The notes beneath the pieces were generated by a model. The model was given only the letters and a program-made list of their open reading frames with translations. It was not told the origin of the DNA and did not search any database. A stretch of 26,000 nucleotides of DNA from Streptomyces catenulae (GTDB lineage Bacteria > Actinomycetota > Actinomycetes > Streptomycetales > Streptomycetaceae). Position 1 is the stretch's first letter. Each line of letters opens with the position of its first letter. Of this stretch, positions 1-7,194 are shown one piece after another. The translations under genes and the position numbers were made by a program. The stretch is from positions 1 through 26,000 of the forward strand of contig NZ_JODY01000054.1 in assembly GCF_000718015.1 (NCBI RefSeq), given 5' to 3'.

Positions 1-7
1 CTCAGGA

Positions 8-41
8 GTCTCGTGGGCTCGGAGATGTGTATAAGAGACAG
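8..41 (+). other. Nextera transposase adapter (sequencing artefact)
   Basis: These 34 bases match the Illumina Nextera Read 2 transposase adapter, which I recognise from memory. They end in the 19-bp Tn5 mosaic end at 23–41 (AGATGTGTATAAGAGACAG). The composition is unlike the GC-rich flank. This is library-construction sequence left at a contig end, not genome. Bases 1–7 are probably also non-genomic, and the few dozen bases after 41 have low assembly reliability. Confidence 0.97.
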
Positions 42-85
42 CTCCCACCCCACCCCCGCCTCCCCCCTCCCCACCGCCGCAGGCG

Positions 86-1012
86 TCAGCCCGACGGCCC
101 CGCTCGCTCTCGCCCTGCCGCCGACGCACCACCACGGCGCCCAGGGCGCGACGACCCGCATACTGGTGCGCTCCGTACGGTCAGCGCCCTCTCCCTCTCC
201 CAGCTGACCGGGCTCCCCACCGCGCCCCGATCCGCCTGGACGGTCAGGCGATACGCAGCCCCATGGAGCGCCTCTTGCTGCTCAGCCAACTCACGGTGAT
301 CTTGCTCCGCACGAAGACCTCCCTCCTCCCGCCCGCCCCGTCCCTTCGAGGTATCACCGCCTAGCTGCATGTCCGGTGGAATCGGCACACCGGTGAGCGG
401 CAGCAGCCGTGACGGACCGCTCCTCCGCATGGACGGGGGAAGCAGGGTGAGCGGGTCGAGGTAGGTCTTCCCGCGCAACAGTCCCCAGTGGAGGCAGGGC
501 TCATGGCAGTGGAATGGCCCCTGCTGGAGGACGCCCACCGACTGTCCCGCCTCCACCCGGTCGCCTTTGCGTACCGAGGCGTGCACCGGTTCGTACGTGG
601 TGCGGAGTGGCTGCTCTCCGGTGCCGGACAACTGAACGGTGACCACGCCCCGACCTGCGACGACCCCGGCGAACGTGATCTCGCCGGGGGCCGCAGCCCG
701 GACGGTCGCCCCCGGCGCCGCCGCCAGATCCACCCCGCGGTGCCCCGGTGCCCAGGGGGCGGGCGGTGGCTCCCAGCCGCGCAGAATCGTGGGCCGGGTT
801 CCGGCTGGGCCGGTCACCGGCCAGGCGCGGTCGGCGGCGGCAGGCGCCGGAGCCTCCGTTGCCTGCGGAGCGGTGGGCCCGGGCTCCGCCGGTGACTCAC
901 CGCCTCCCGCGCTGGCGGCCGCCACCCCGGTGAACGCGGCGAGAGCGGCGAAGGTGGCGAACGCCGCCAGAGCGGCGAGCACCCCCCTGGCCGAAACCGC
1001 CGTGACCTGCAA
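86..1012 (-). CDS. M23-family (LytM-like) secreted peptidase, atypical ends
   Basis: Predicted exported cell-wall endopeptidase-type protein of about 308 residues. From the TTG at 1012 it has an Ala/Phe-rich hydrophobic segment (about 11–35, signal-like), an Ala/Pro linker, and an M23 core. The core shows GHRGVDLA (H91, D95) and, near residue 175, CLHWGLL followed by TYLDPLTLLPP. The family's zinc site is normally H..D plus HxH. Here the first His of HxH is Cys, so catalysis is doubtful. An M23 protein next to rpsB is the usual Streptomyces order. The start is uncertain: no clear ribosome site is visible, and GTG at 982 is an alternative. After LLPPS the frame runs on for about 110 unstructured residues to the stop at 86, longer than I expect, so a frameshift or weak sequence near the contig edge may have removed the true stop. 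Family assignment is solid; both ends are not. Confidence 0.72.
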   Translation of the reverse strand: MQVTAVSARGVLAALAAFATFAALAAFTGVAAASAGGGESPAEPGPTAPQATEAPAPAAADRAWPVTGPAGTRPTILRGWEPPPAPWAPGHRGVDLAAAPGATVRAAAPGEITFAGVVAGRGVVTVQLSGTGEQPLRTTYEPVHASVRKGDRVEAGQSVGVLQQGPFHCHEPCLHWGLLRGKTYLDPLTLLPPSMRRSGPSRLLPLTGVPIPPDMQLGGDTSKGRGGREEGGLRAEQDHRELAEQQEALHGAAYRLTVQADRGAVGSPVSWERERALTVRSAPVCGSSRPGRRGGASAAGRERAGPSG

Positions 1013-1527
1013 GGGAGCCCCACGATCCGGGGCGAACGGCGCACTGCGCGACCGCGCGGGACCGGCCGTCGGAGCTTTCGCATGCAGGCCCGCTGCGGGC
1101 TCTGAGCGCCGCCTGTACCGGCGCACGATACGTACGCACCGCCCGACGCCGGACGCACCCAGCGCACGAGACCGATGGCCATGCACCGGCACGTCCCGCG
1201 AGCCTGGTCGGCCTGCCGACGCAGTGGCCACGCCGAGCTTCCTGGCGGGCCCCTCTCCGTCGGTGCTCCGACACCGGCGGCCTGGACGGTGCCCGCTCGA
1301 TCGCGTCGTCCGCGTACGGCACCACGTACCCAGCGGATCGAAGCGGCGCACGCGCGGCGGCCGACGGCTGCCGAGGCAGGGCGGAGGAAGGTCTGCGGAG
1401 CGAGGGCCGGACAGGGACGAGGGGCGGAGGCGGCCGGGCAGGACGCGGAGGCGGGGGAGAGTCGGGAGAAGTCGCATGGTTCGACCGTGATGCAGTCCGA
1501 GCGAGCGCGGGGATCTTGGACCAGATC

Positions 1528-1554
1528 TGTGGGTAACCCGGCGTCTGTGGACAA
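1528..1554 (-). promoter_or_regulatory. Pair of DnaA-box-like sites
   Basis: On the minus strand, 1554–1546 reads TTGTCCACA, the Streptomyces-preferred DnaA box. 1536–1528 reads TTACCCACA, one base from the E. coli consensus TTATCCACA. They are in the same orientation, with starts 18 bp apart. The match to consensus is seen directly; binding by DnaA is inference. Confidence 0.45.
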
Positions 1555-2026
1555 CCTCCTCACCCGATCCGGTGAGCCCCCGGACCCCAGGAGATACGCC
1601 TCGCCCCTGCGCTCTTCCCCTTCGACGAGGGCCCCGTAGTTCAGCGCCCGGTGACTCTCCGGTGACACCCGGCCGCGCCCCGCACGCGCCCGCCGCGAGG
1701 CCCCACGCCCGCGTACCCGCGCACCCGCACCGCGTGTCCCTCCCGCCGCCGCACACCCCTACCGCCCGCATGAGGCAAGACCAGCCGCCCCGCCCCATGC
1801 GCGAGCGGTCCCCCCCATGCGCCGTCTCCACCCACCCGAGAAGGTCCGCCACCACCCGCCCGGGAAGAATCACCGCGATCGGCGCACCCCGACGGCGCCC
1901 CGTGGCTCTCCCCGTAGCGCCCGGGCATGGGGCCTCCGATGCCGTCCGTGAGGTCCGGTGCAGGTGAGGCGGCACGGGGCGGCGCCGTGCGAAAGGCGTG
2001 TGTCGCTGAGCGCGTCGGCCGTCCCG

Positions 2027-2032
2027 TACACT
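2027..2032 (+). promoter_or_regulatory. Possible rpsB promoter -10 (TACACT)
   Basis: TACACT fits the TANNNT -10 pattern of the housekeeping sigma factor, about 200 bp before rpsB. No convincing -35 is visible; the best is a weak CGCTGA 17 bp upstream. The long leader that would result is compatible with autoregulated ribosomal-protein mRNAs. Confidence 0.3.
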
Positions 2033-2230
2033 TCTGATGGCGATCCGGGTCACCGGGTCGACTTCGCACGCCCCGCCGCCAGTGCATCAGTCCCTATCGG
2101 GCCGCACGGTGGCCGCGCCCCTCGGTCCTCGGACGGTTCCGCAAGGTTCCCTCCCCGGCAGGCGCGTCGGGGCGTCAGGCACCGCGGCCGACCGGCCGCA
2201 GTGGAACCGAGAAACACAAGGAGAACGGCC

Positions 2231-3112
2231 ATGGCCGTCGTCACGATGCGGGAGCTGCTGGAGAGCGGCGTCCACTTCGGGCACCAGACCCGCCGCTGGA
2301 ACCCGAAGATGAAGCGTTTCATCTTCACGGAGCGCAACGGCATCTACATCATCGACCTGCTCCAGTCGCTGTCGTACATCGACCGCGCCTACGAGTTCGT
2401 CAAGGAGACCGTCGCCCACGGCGGCTCGGTCATGTTCGTCGGCACCAAGAAGCAGGCCCAGGAGGCCATTGCCGAGCAGGCGACCCGCGTGGGCATGCCC
2501 TACGTGAACCAGCGCTGGCTCGGCGGCATGCTGACCAACTTCTCGACCGTCTACAAGCGCCTGCAGCGCCTGAAGGAGCTCGAGCAGATCGACTTCGAGG
2601 ATGTGGCCGCGTCCGGCCTCACCAAGAAGGAGCTGCTGGTCCTCTCCCGCGAGAAGGCCAAGCTGGAGAAGACCCTCGGCGGTATCCGCGAGATGCAGAA
2701 GGTGCCCAGCGCCGTCTGGATCGTGGACACCAAGAAGGAGCACATCGCCGTTGGTGAGGCCCGGAAGCTCAACATTCCGGTCGTCGCGATCCTCGACACC
2801 AACTGCGACCCCGACGAGGTCGACTACAAGATCCCGGGCAACGACGACGCGATCCGCTCCGTCACCCTGCTCACCCGCGTGATCGCCGACGCCGTCGCCG
2901 AGGGCCTCATCGCCCGTTCCGGTGGCGCCGAGGCCAAGGGTGAGAAGGCCGCCGGCGAGCCGCTGGCCGAGTGGGAGCGCGACCTGCTCGAGGGCGACAA
3001 GAAGGCTGACGAGGCCCCCAAGGCTGACGAGGCCCCCAAGGCCGAGGAGAAGCCCGCCGAGGCCGAGGCCGCGGCCGAGGAGAAGCCGGCGGCCGACGCC
3101 GAGCAGGCCTGA
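2231..3112 (+). CDS. rpsB: 30S ribosomal protein S2
   Basis: S2 of the small ribosomal subunit, needed for S1 docking and mRNA binding. The protein is 293 residues, starting [19 protein letters not shown], a classic S2 N-terminus. It continues with [15 protein letters not shown] and [12 protein letters not shown] and the [19 protein letters not shown] segment near residue 200. The start ATG has AAGGAG at 2218–2223. The open frame extends upstream to 1958, but that part is not S2-like. Compared with E. coli S2 (about 240 residues) it carries a C-terminal tail of Lys, Glu, Ala and Pro, as is common in actinobacteria. Within the tail an 18-bp unit is exactly duplicated (3002–3019, 3020–3037). 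It heads the rpsB-tsf operon, with a strong hairpin after the stop. Confidence 0.98.
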   Translation: MAVVTMRELLESGVHFGHQTRRWNPKMKRFIFTERNGIYIIDLLQSLSYIDRAYEFVKETVAHGGSVMFVGTKKQAQEAIAEQATRVGMPYVNQRWLGGMLTNFSTVYKRLQRLKELEQIDFEDVAASGLTKKELLVLSREKAKLEKTLGGIREMQKVPSAVWIVDTKKEHIAVGEARKLNIPVVAILDTNCDPDEVDYKIPGNDDAIRSVTLLTRVIADAVAEGLIARSGGAEAKGEKAAGEPLAEWERDLLEGDKKADEAPKADEAPKAEEKPAEAEAAAEEKPAADAEQA

Positions 3113-3128
3113 CCTCAGACCGGTTGAC

Positions 3129-3168
3129 GACGGCGGGGGACGGTGCCACAAGCACCGCCCCCGCCGTC
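3129..3168 (+). terminator. rpsB–tsf intercistronic hairpin (attenuator)
   Basis: A 17-bp GC stem with one bulged A: GACGGCGGGGG-A-CGGTGC (3129–3146), loop CACAA, GCACCGCCCCCGCCGTC (3152–3168). It starts 16 nt after the rpsB stop and lies 42 nt before tsf. There is no U-run, as is usual in Streptomyces. No tsf promoter is obvious between them, so this is likely a partial terminator or attenuator that keeps tsf mRNA below rpsB mRNA. Confidence 0.7.
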
Positions 3169-3210
3169 CACCCGTAGATCTTTCGACTTTCGAGAAGAGA
3201 ATCACAGATC

Positions 3211-4047
3211 ATGGCGAACTACACCGCCGCTGACGTCAAGAAGCTCCGCGAGCTCACCGGCGCCGGCATGATGGACTGCAAGAAGGCCCTGGACGAGGCC
3301 GAGGGCAACGTCGACAAGGCCGTCGAGGCGCTGCGCATCAAGGGCCAGAAGGGCGTCGCCAAGCGCGAGGGCCGCTCCGCCGAGAACGGCGCCGTGGTCT
3401 CCCTGATCGCCGACGACAAGACCTCCGGCGTTCTCGTCGAGCTGAAGTGCGAGACCGACTTCGTCGCCAAGGGCGAGAAGTTCCAGGCCGTCGCCAACGA
3501 GATCGCCGCGCACGTCGCCAAGACCTCCCCGGCCGACATCGAGGCGCTGCTCGCCTCCGAGATCGAGGCCGGCAAGACCGTCCAGGCGTTCGTCGACGAG
3601 GCCAACGCCAACCTGGGCGAGAAGATCGTCCTGGACCGCTTCGCGCAGTTCACCGGCGGCTACGTCGCGGCCTACATGCACCGCACCATGCCCGACCTGC
3701 CCCCGCAGATCGGTGTCCTCGTCGAGCTCGACAAGGAGAACGCCGAGGTCGCCAAGGGCATCGCCCAGCACATCGCCGCGTTCGCGCCGAAGTACCTGGC
3801 CAAGGACGACGTCCCGGCCGATGTCGTCGAGGCCGAGCGCCGCGTCGCCGAGGAGACCACGCGCGCCGAGGGCAAGCCCGAGGCCGCCCTCCCGAAGATC
3901 GTCGAGGGTCGTCTCAACGGCTTCTTCAAGGACGCGACGCTGCTCGGTCAGCCCTACGCGCTCGACAACAAGAAGTCGGTCGAGAAGGTCCTCCAGGAGG
4001 CCGGTGTCACCCTGAAGCGCTTCTCGCGCATCAAGGTCGGCATCTGA
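3211..4047 (+). CDS. tsf: Elongation factor Ts
   Basis: Guanine nucleotide exchange factor that regenerates EF-Tu·GTP. It is 278 residues, the normal size for Streptomyces. The N-terminal UBA-like domain opens with MANYTAADVKKLRELTGAGM, then MDCKKALDEAEG. The nucleotide-exchange motif TDFVAKGEKF begins at residue 82 (TDFV is the signature contacting EF-Tu helix D). The core has two dimerisation-like halves, and the protein ends in SRIKVGI. The upstream ribosome site is weak (GAGAAGAGA around 3190–3198), which with the attenuator hairpin suggests expression lower than S2. It is the second gene of the rpsB operon. Confidence 0.98.
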   Translation: MANYTAADVKKLRELTGAGMMDCKKALDEAEGNVDKAVEALRIKGQKGVAKREGRSAENGAVVSLIADDKTSGVLVELKCETDFVAKGEKFQAVANEIAAHVAKTSPADIEALLASEIEAGKTVQAFVDEANANLGEKIVLDRFAQFTGGYVAAYMHRTMPDLPPQIGVLVELDKENAEVAKGIAQHIAAFAPKYLAKDDVPADVVEAERRVAEETTRAEGKPEAALPKIVEGRLNGFFKDATLLGQPYALDNKKSVEKVLQEAGVTLKRFSRIKVGI

Positions 4048-4131
4048 GCGAGCCGGAACGCCCCGCACCACCGCGACCGGCCGCCACGGCCGACCACCGG
4101 GTGCAGGGCAGCGAATGACCCGCGGCCCCAT

Positions 4132-4137
4132 TAGGGT
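4132..4137 (+). promoter_or_regulatory. Possible pyrH promoter -10 (TAGGGT)
   Basis: TAGGGT is a common Streptomyces -10 hexamer. It would start a transcript about 115 nt before pyrH, ahead of the structured leader. No good -35 is visible. Confidence 0.3.
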
Positions 4138-4179
4138 CGTACGCAGTCGGCCGCACACCGGCCGGCCGCAGATGTGACG

Positions 4180-4250
4180 AGGAGGCCATTGCCGCACAGG
4201 GATCTGGACCAGACCCACGGCAATGGCCTCCTTCGTATGTGTACGAGGAG
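4180..4250 (+). promoter_or_regulatory. pyrH leader with two mutually exclusive hairpins, one masking the ribosome site
   Basis: Hairpin A is a perfect 15-bp stem: AGGAGGCCATTGCCG (4180–4194) with CGGCAATGGCCTCCT (4218–4232). Its loop contains the small palindrome TCTGGACCAGA (4203–4213). Hairpin B pairs CTCCTTCGTA (4228–4237, one bulged T) with TACGAGGAG (4242–4250), burying the pyrH Shine-Dalgarno GAGGAG (4245–4250). Bases 4228–4232 are needed by both, so forming A would free the ribosome site. The pairings are seen directly; switching behaviour is inferred. A could also be a simple terminator between tsf and pyrH. Confidence 0.5.
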
Positions 4251-4258
4251 AGCTTCAC

Positions 4259-5032
4259 ATGAACCACGGTGCCGACGGCTCGGATAAAGCCGGCAATCCC
4301 GACAGCGGCGGGAAGGGACGCTTCCTGCTCAAGCTGTCCGGCGAAGCATTCGCCGGCGGCGGCGGACTCGGCGTCGACCCCGACGTCGTCCACGCCATCG
4401 CCCGCGAGATCGCCGCCGTGGTACGCGACGGCTACGAGATCGCCATCGTGATCGGCGGCGGCAACTTCTTCCGTGGCGCCGAACTCCAGCAGCGCGGCAT
4501 GGACCGGGCCCGCTCCGACTACATGGGCATGCTCGGCACGGTCATGAACTGCCTCGCCCTCCAGGACTTCCTGGAGAAGGAAGGCATCGACTCCCGCGTC
4601 CAGACCGCCATCACCATGGGGCAGGTCGCGGAGCCGTACATCCCGCTGCGCGCCGTGCGCCACCTGGAGAAGGGCCGCGTCGTCATCTTCGGCGCCGGTA
4701 TGGGCATGCCGTACTTCTCTACCGACACCACGGCCGCCCAGCGCGCCCTGGAGATCGACGCCCAGGCCATGCTGATGGGCAAGAACGGCGTGGACGGCGT
4801 GTACGACGCCGACCCGAAGAAGTACCCCGACGCGGTCAAGTTCGACGCTCTCGAATACGGCGAGGTCATCACCCGTGACCTGAAGGTCGCCGATGCCACC
4901 GCGATCACGCTGTGCCGTGACAACAAGCTTCCGATCCTCGTCTTCGAACTGCTCGCCGAGGGCAACATCGCGCGTGCGGTGAAGGGTGAGAAGATCGGCA
5001 CGCTCGTCAGCGATCAGGACACCCGGGCCTGA
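4259..5032 (+). CDS. pyrH: UMP kinase
   Basis: Bacterial hexameric UMP kinase (amino-acid-kinase fold): UMP + ATP to UDP, the step feeding all UTP/CTP synthesis. It is 257 residues. After a polar N-terminal tail of about 20 residues come [11 protein letters not shown] (P-loop-like Lys), [10 protein letters not shown] (UMP binding), the [11 protein letters not shown] region, and [20 protein letters not shown], with the C-terminal [10 protein letters not shown] strand. The ATG at 4259 follows GAGGAG with 8 nt spacing. The in-frame ATG at 4223 lies inside the leader hairpin and has no ribosome site, so I reject it. The leader structure suggests post-transcriptional control. Gene order tsf-pyrH-frr is widely conserved. 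Confidence 0.97.
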   Translation: MNHGADGSDKAGNPDSGGKGRFLLKLSGEAFAGGGGLGVDPDVVHAIAREIAAVVRDGYEIAIVIGGGNFFRGAELQQRGMDRARSDYMGMLGTVMNCLALQDFLEKEGIDSRVQTAITMGQVAEPYIPLRAVRHLEKGRVVIFGAGMGMPYFSTDTTAAQRALEIDAQAMLMGKNGVDGVYDADPKKYPDAVKFDALEYGEVITRDLKVADATAITLCRDNKLPILVFELLAEGNIARAVKGEKIGTLVSDQDTRA

Positions 5033-5209
5033 CGGCCCCAACTGCCGCGTGGGCACGGGGCCGTCGCCCCGCGCCCCGCGGCACCTCCCGTGCACGGGGA
5101 CGAGACCGGCACGGGGATGGACAACCGCCTGCCGGTCGGACACCGTGCAGGAGTGGACGCGCGGCAGGGGCGAGGCTCTGCTTCTTACGAATAAGACCAG
5201 GAGCAAGTG
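5033..5209 (+). other. pyrH–frr spacer with small inverted repeats
   Basis: 177 bp without a gene. It contains the palindrome CCCGTGCACGGG (5087–5098) and an 8-bp inverted pair, GACCGGCA (5104–5111) with TGCCGGTC (5130–5137). Either could be a weak terminator or an mRNA-stabilising structure. An AT-richer stretch near 5181–5196 might include an frr promoter, but I cannot define one. Confidence 0.4.
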
Positions 5210-5767
5210 GTGATCGAAGAGATCCTCCTCGAAGCCGAGGAGAAGATGGAGAAGGCCGTCGTGGTCGCCAAGGAGGACTTCGCCGCGATCCGCACGGGGC
5301 GTGCGCACCCGGCGATGTTCAACAAGATCGTGGCGGACTACTACGGTGCGATGACGCCGATCAACCAGCTGGCGTCGTTCTCGGTCCCGGAACCGCGGAT
5401 GGCCGTCGTGACGCCGTTCGACAAGAGCGCCCTGCGCAACATCGAGCAGGCGATCCGTGACTCGGACCTCGGTGTCAACCCGAGCAACGACGGCAACATC
5501 ATCCGTGTGACGTTCCCCGAGCTGACCGAGGAGCGCCGCAAGGACTACATCAAGGTCGCCAAGACCAAGGGCGAGGACGCGAAGATCTCGATCCGCAGCG
5601 TCCGCCGCAAGGCCAAGGAGAGCCTGGACAAGCTGGTCAAGGACAAGGAGACCGGCGAGGACGAGGTCCGCCGCGCGGAGAAGGAGCTCGACGACACCAC
5701 CGCGAAGTACGTCGCGCAGGTGGACGAGCTGCTCAAGCACAAGGAATCCGAGCTCCTCGAGGTCTGA
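5210..5767 (+). CDS. frr: Ribosome recycling factor
   Basis: RRF splits post-termination ribosomes together with EF-G. It is 185 residues, the normal length, starting [19 protein letters not shown]. It contains the conserved [11 protein letters not shown] segment and the [21 protein letters not shown] strand region, with [16 protein letters not shown] in the long helical arm. Two adjacent GTG codons (5207 and 5210) could start it. AGGAG at 5199–5203 is 6 nt from the second and only 3 nt from the first, and RRF homologues begin M-I-E-E, so I chose 5210. The stop overlaps the cdsA start (TGATG), implying translational coupling. Confidence 0.97.
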   Translation: MIEEILLEAEEKMEKAVVVAKEDFAAIRTGRAHPAMFNKIVADYYGAMTPINQLASFSVPEPRMAVVTPFDKSALRNIEQAIRDSDLGVNPSNDGNIIRVTFPELTEERRKDYIKVAKTKGEDAKISIRSVRRKAKESLDKLVKDKETGEDEVRRAEKELDDTTAKYVAQVDELLKHKESELLEV

Positions 5768-6969
5768 TGAACGAGTCATCCTGGGGCTCCTCGCCCGGCG
5801 CCGGTTCCTGGGGACCGGCGCCGGACCACGGGGCGGCCCCCGCGCCGCATGGGGCGGCGTCCCCCGCTGCGGCGGGGCACTCATACGACGGGGGAGCGGT
5901 CGCCCGGACCCGTCCGCTGCCCGTCGTGCCCGACACCGGTGGACACCAGGACGACGACCGGGACCACCGGGGCCCCCGGGATGACCCGAACCACCGGGAC
6001 GACCGGGGGGCCACTCGCCTGAGCGGCCCCCTGTTCCGCGACGAAAAGCCGCAGGAGCCCATGGCCACGCCTTTCCCCGGTTCCCCCGGGCCCGATGGCT
6101 CGACGGACCCGCAGAAGCCTCATTCGACGGAGCCGGAGAAGCCCAAGAAGAAGAGCGCGGGACGTAATCTGCGCGCCGCGATAGGGGTGGGCGTCGGCCT
6201 CGGCGTGGTCATCCTCGCCTCCCTCTTCGTCTACAAGCCCGTCTTCATCGGCGTGATAGCGGTCGCCGTCGTCGTGGGCCTGTGGGAGCTGACCGCGCGC
6301 CTCGCGGAACGCAAGGACATCCAGGTTCCGCTGATCCCGCTCGCCGTCGGCGGCACCGCCATGGTGATCGCCGGGTACGTCCGCGGGGCCGGTGGCGCAT
6401 GGGCGGCGATGGCGCTCACCGCCCTCGCCGTTCTGGTGTGGCGGATGACGGGGAAGCCGGAGAACTACCTGCGGGACGTCACCGCGGGCGTGTTCACCGC
6501 GTTCTACGTCCCGTTCCTCGCCACCTTCGTCGCCCTGATGCTCGCCGCCGACGCGGACGGGCCGCAGCGGGTGCTGACGTTCCTGCTGCTGACCGTCGTC
6601 AGCGACACCGGCGCGTACGCCGTGGGGTGGCGGTTCGGGAAGCACAAGCTCGCGCCCCGGATCAGCCCGGGCAAGACGCGCGAGGGCCTGGTCGGCGCCG
6701 TGCTGTTCGCGATGGTCGCCGGTGCGCTGTGCATGGAGTTCCTGATCAAGGGCGGTGCGTGGTGGCAGGGGCTGCTGCTGGGCCTCGCCGTCGCCGCCAG
6801 CGCCACCCTCGGTGACCTCGGCGAATCCATGATCAAGCGGGACCTCGGCATCAAGGACATGGGCACCCTGCTGCCGGGCCACGGCGGCATCATGGACCGG
6901 CTCGACTCCCTGCTGCCCACCGCCCCGGTCGTCTGGCTGCTCTTCGTGATCTTCGTGGGCGCCGGGTGA
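5767..6969 (+). CDS. cdsA: Phosphatidate cytidylyltransferase (CDP-diglyceride synthase)
   Basis: Integral membrane enzyme: phosphatidic acid + CTP to CDP-diacylglycerol, the precursor of cardiolipin, PE and PI. It is 400 residues. The first 135 or so are a disordered Pro/Gly/Asp-rich cytoplasmic tail, typical of streptomycete CdsA, ending in a Lys-rich patch (EKPKKKSAGR). About eight membrane helices follow from AIGVGVGLGVVILASLFV. The C-terminus carries the family signature, SMIKRDLGIKDMG then LLPGHGGIMDRLD (about 354–380), with the catalytic Lys/Asp and metal-binding Asp residues. The start overlaps the frr stop by one base. One copy of the GCATGGGGC repeat (5847) sits inside the disordered tail coding sequence. 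Confidence 0.96.
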   Translation: MNESSWGSSPGAGSWGPAPDHGAAPAPHGAASPAAAGHSYDGGAVARTRPLPVVPDTGGHQDDDRDHRGPRDDPNHRDDRGATRLSGPLFRDEKPQEPMATPFPGSPGPDGSTDPQKPHSTEPEKPKKKSAGRNLRAAIGVGVGLGVVILASLFVYKPVFIGVIAVAVVVGLWELTARLAERKDIQVPLIPLAVGGTAMVIAGYVRGAGGAWAAMALTALAVLVWRMTGKPENYLRDVTAGVFTAFYVPFLATFVALMLAADADGPQRVLTFLLLTVVSDTGAYAVGWRFGKHKLAPRISPGKTREGLVGAVLFAMVAGALCMEFLIKGGAWWQGLLLGLAVAASATLGDLGESMIKRDLGIKDMGTLLPGHGGIMDRLDSLLPTAPVVWLLFVIFVGAG

Positions 6970-7013
6970 CCGCCACGCCCCACGCCTGACACCGCCTCCG
7001 TCACCGCGTGACG

Positions 7014-7055
7014 GGAAGCCCCCTGCCGACGGGAAACCGTGGGCAGGGGGCTTCC
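7014..7055 (+). terminator. Terminator after cdsA
   Basis: A perfect 14-bp stem, GGAAGCCCCCTGCC (7014–7027) with GGCAGGGGGCTTCC (7042–7055), and a 14-nt loop, 44 nt after the cdsA stop. There is no U-run. It is a strong rho-independent-type hairpin closing the frr-cdsA unit and is unrelated to the dispersed GCCCCATGC repeat. Confidence 0.8.
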
Positions 7056-7194
7056 GCGTGTGCGCACGGGGCGGGTGCGTGGGGCGGGGCGGCCGCCCCT
7101 GACCCCATGCGCGAGGCCCCATGCGTACGGGGTGACCGCCCCCACCCTCGGGACGGCCCGGCCCGCCCCGGGGGTCTGCGACACTGGATGCACC

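Larger units (their letters stand above)
1013..2230. other. Long intergenic region upstream of rpsB
   Basis: No reading frame here looks like a conserved protein. Open frames on both strands are Arg/Pro-rich by-products of GC content. It holds two DnaA-box-like sites (1528–1554), two exact GCCCCATGC-type motifs (1792, 1925), a near copy at 1812, and the rpsB leader. A quasi-palindrome lies at 1512–1526 (GATCTTGGACCAGAT). Confidence 0.6.

Noticed and set aside
23..41. Tn5/IS50 mosaic end as evidence of a natural transposon
   Set aside because: It is contiguous with the full Nextera adapter at the contig edge, so it is library-derived.
1013..2053. Minus-strand extension of the M23 frame up to 2053
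   Set aside because: Arg/Ser/Pro-rich, no family motif, and it precedes a signal-like segment; treated as non-coding.
4223..4258. Upstream ATG for pyrH
   Set aside because: It lies inside the right arm of the leader stem and has no ribosome site, whereas 4259 has a well-spaced GAGGAG.
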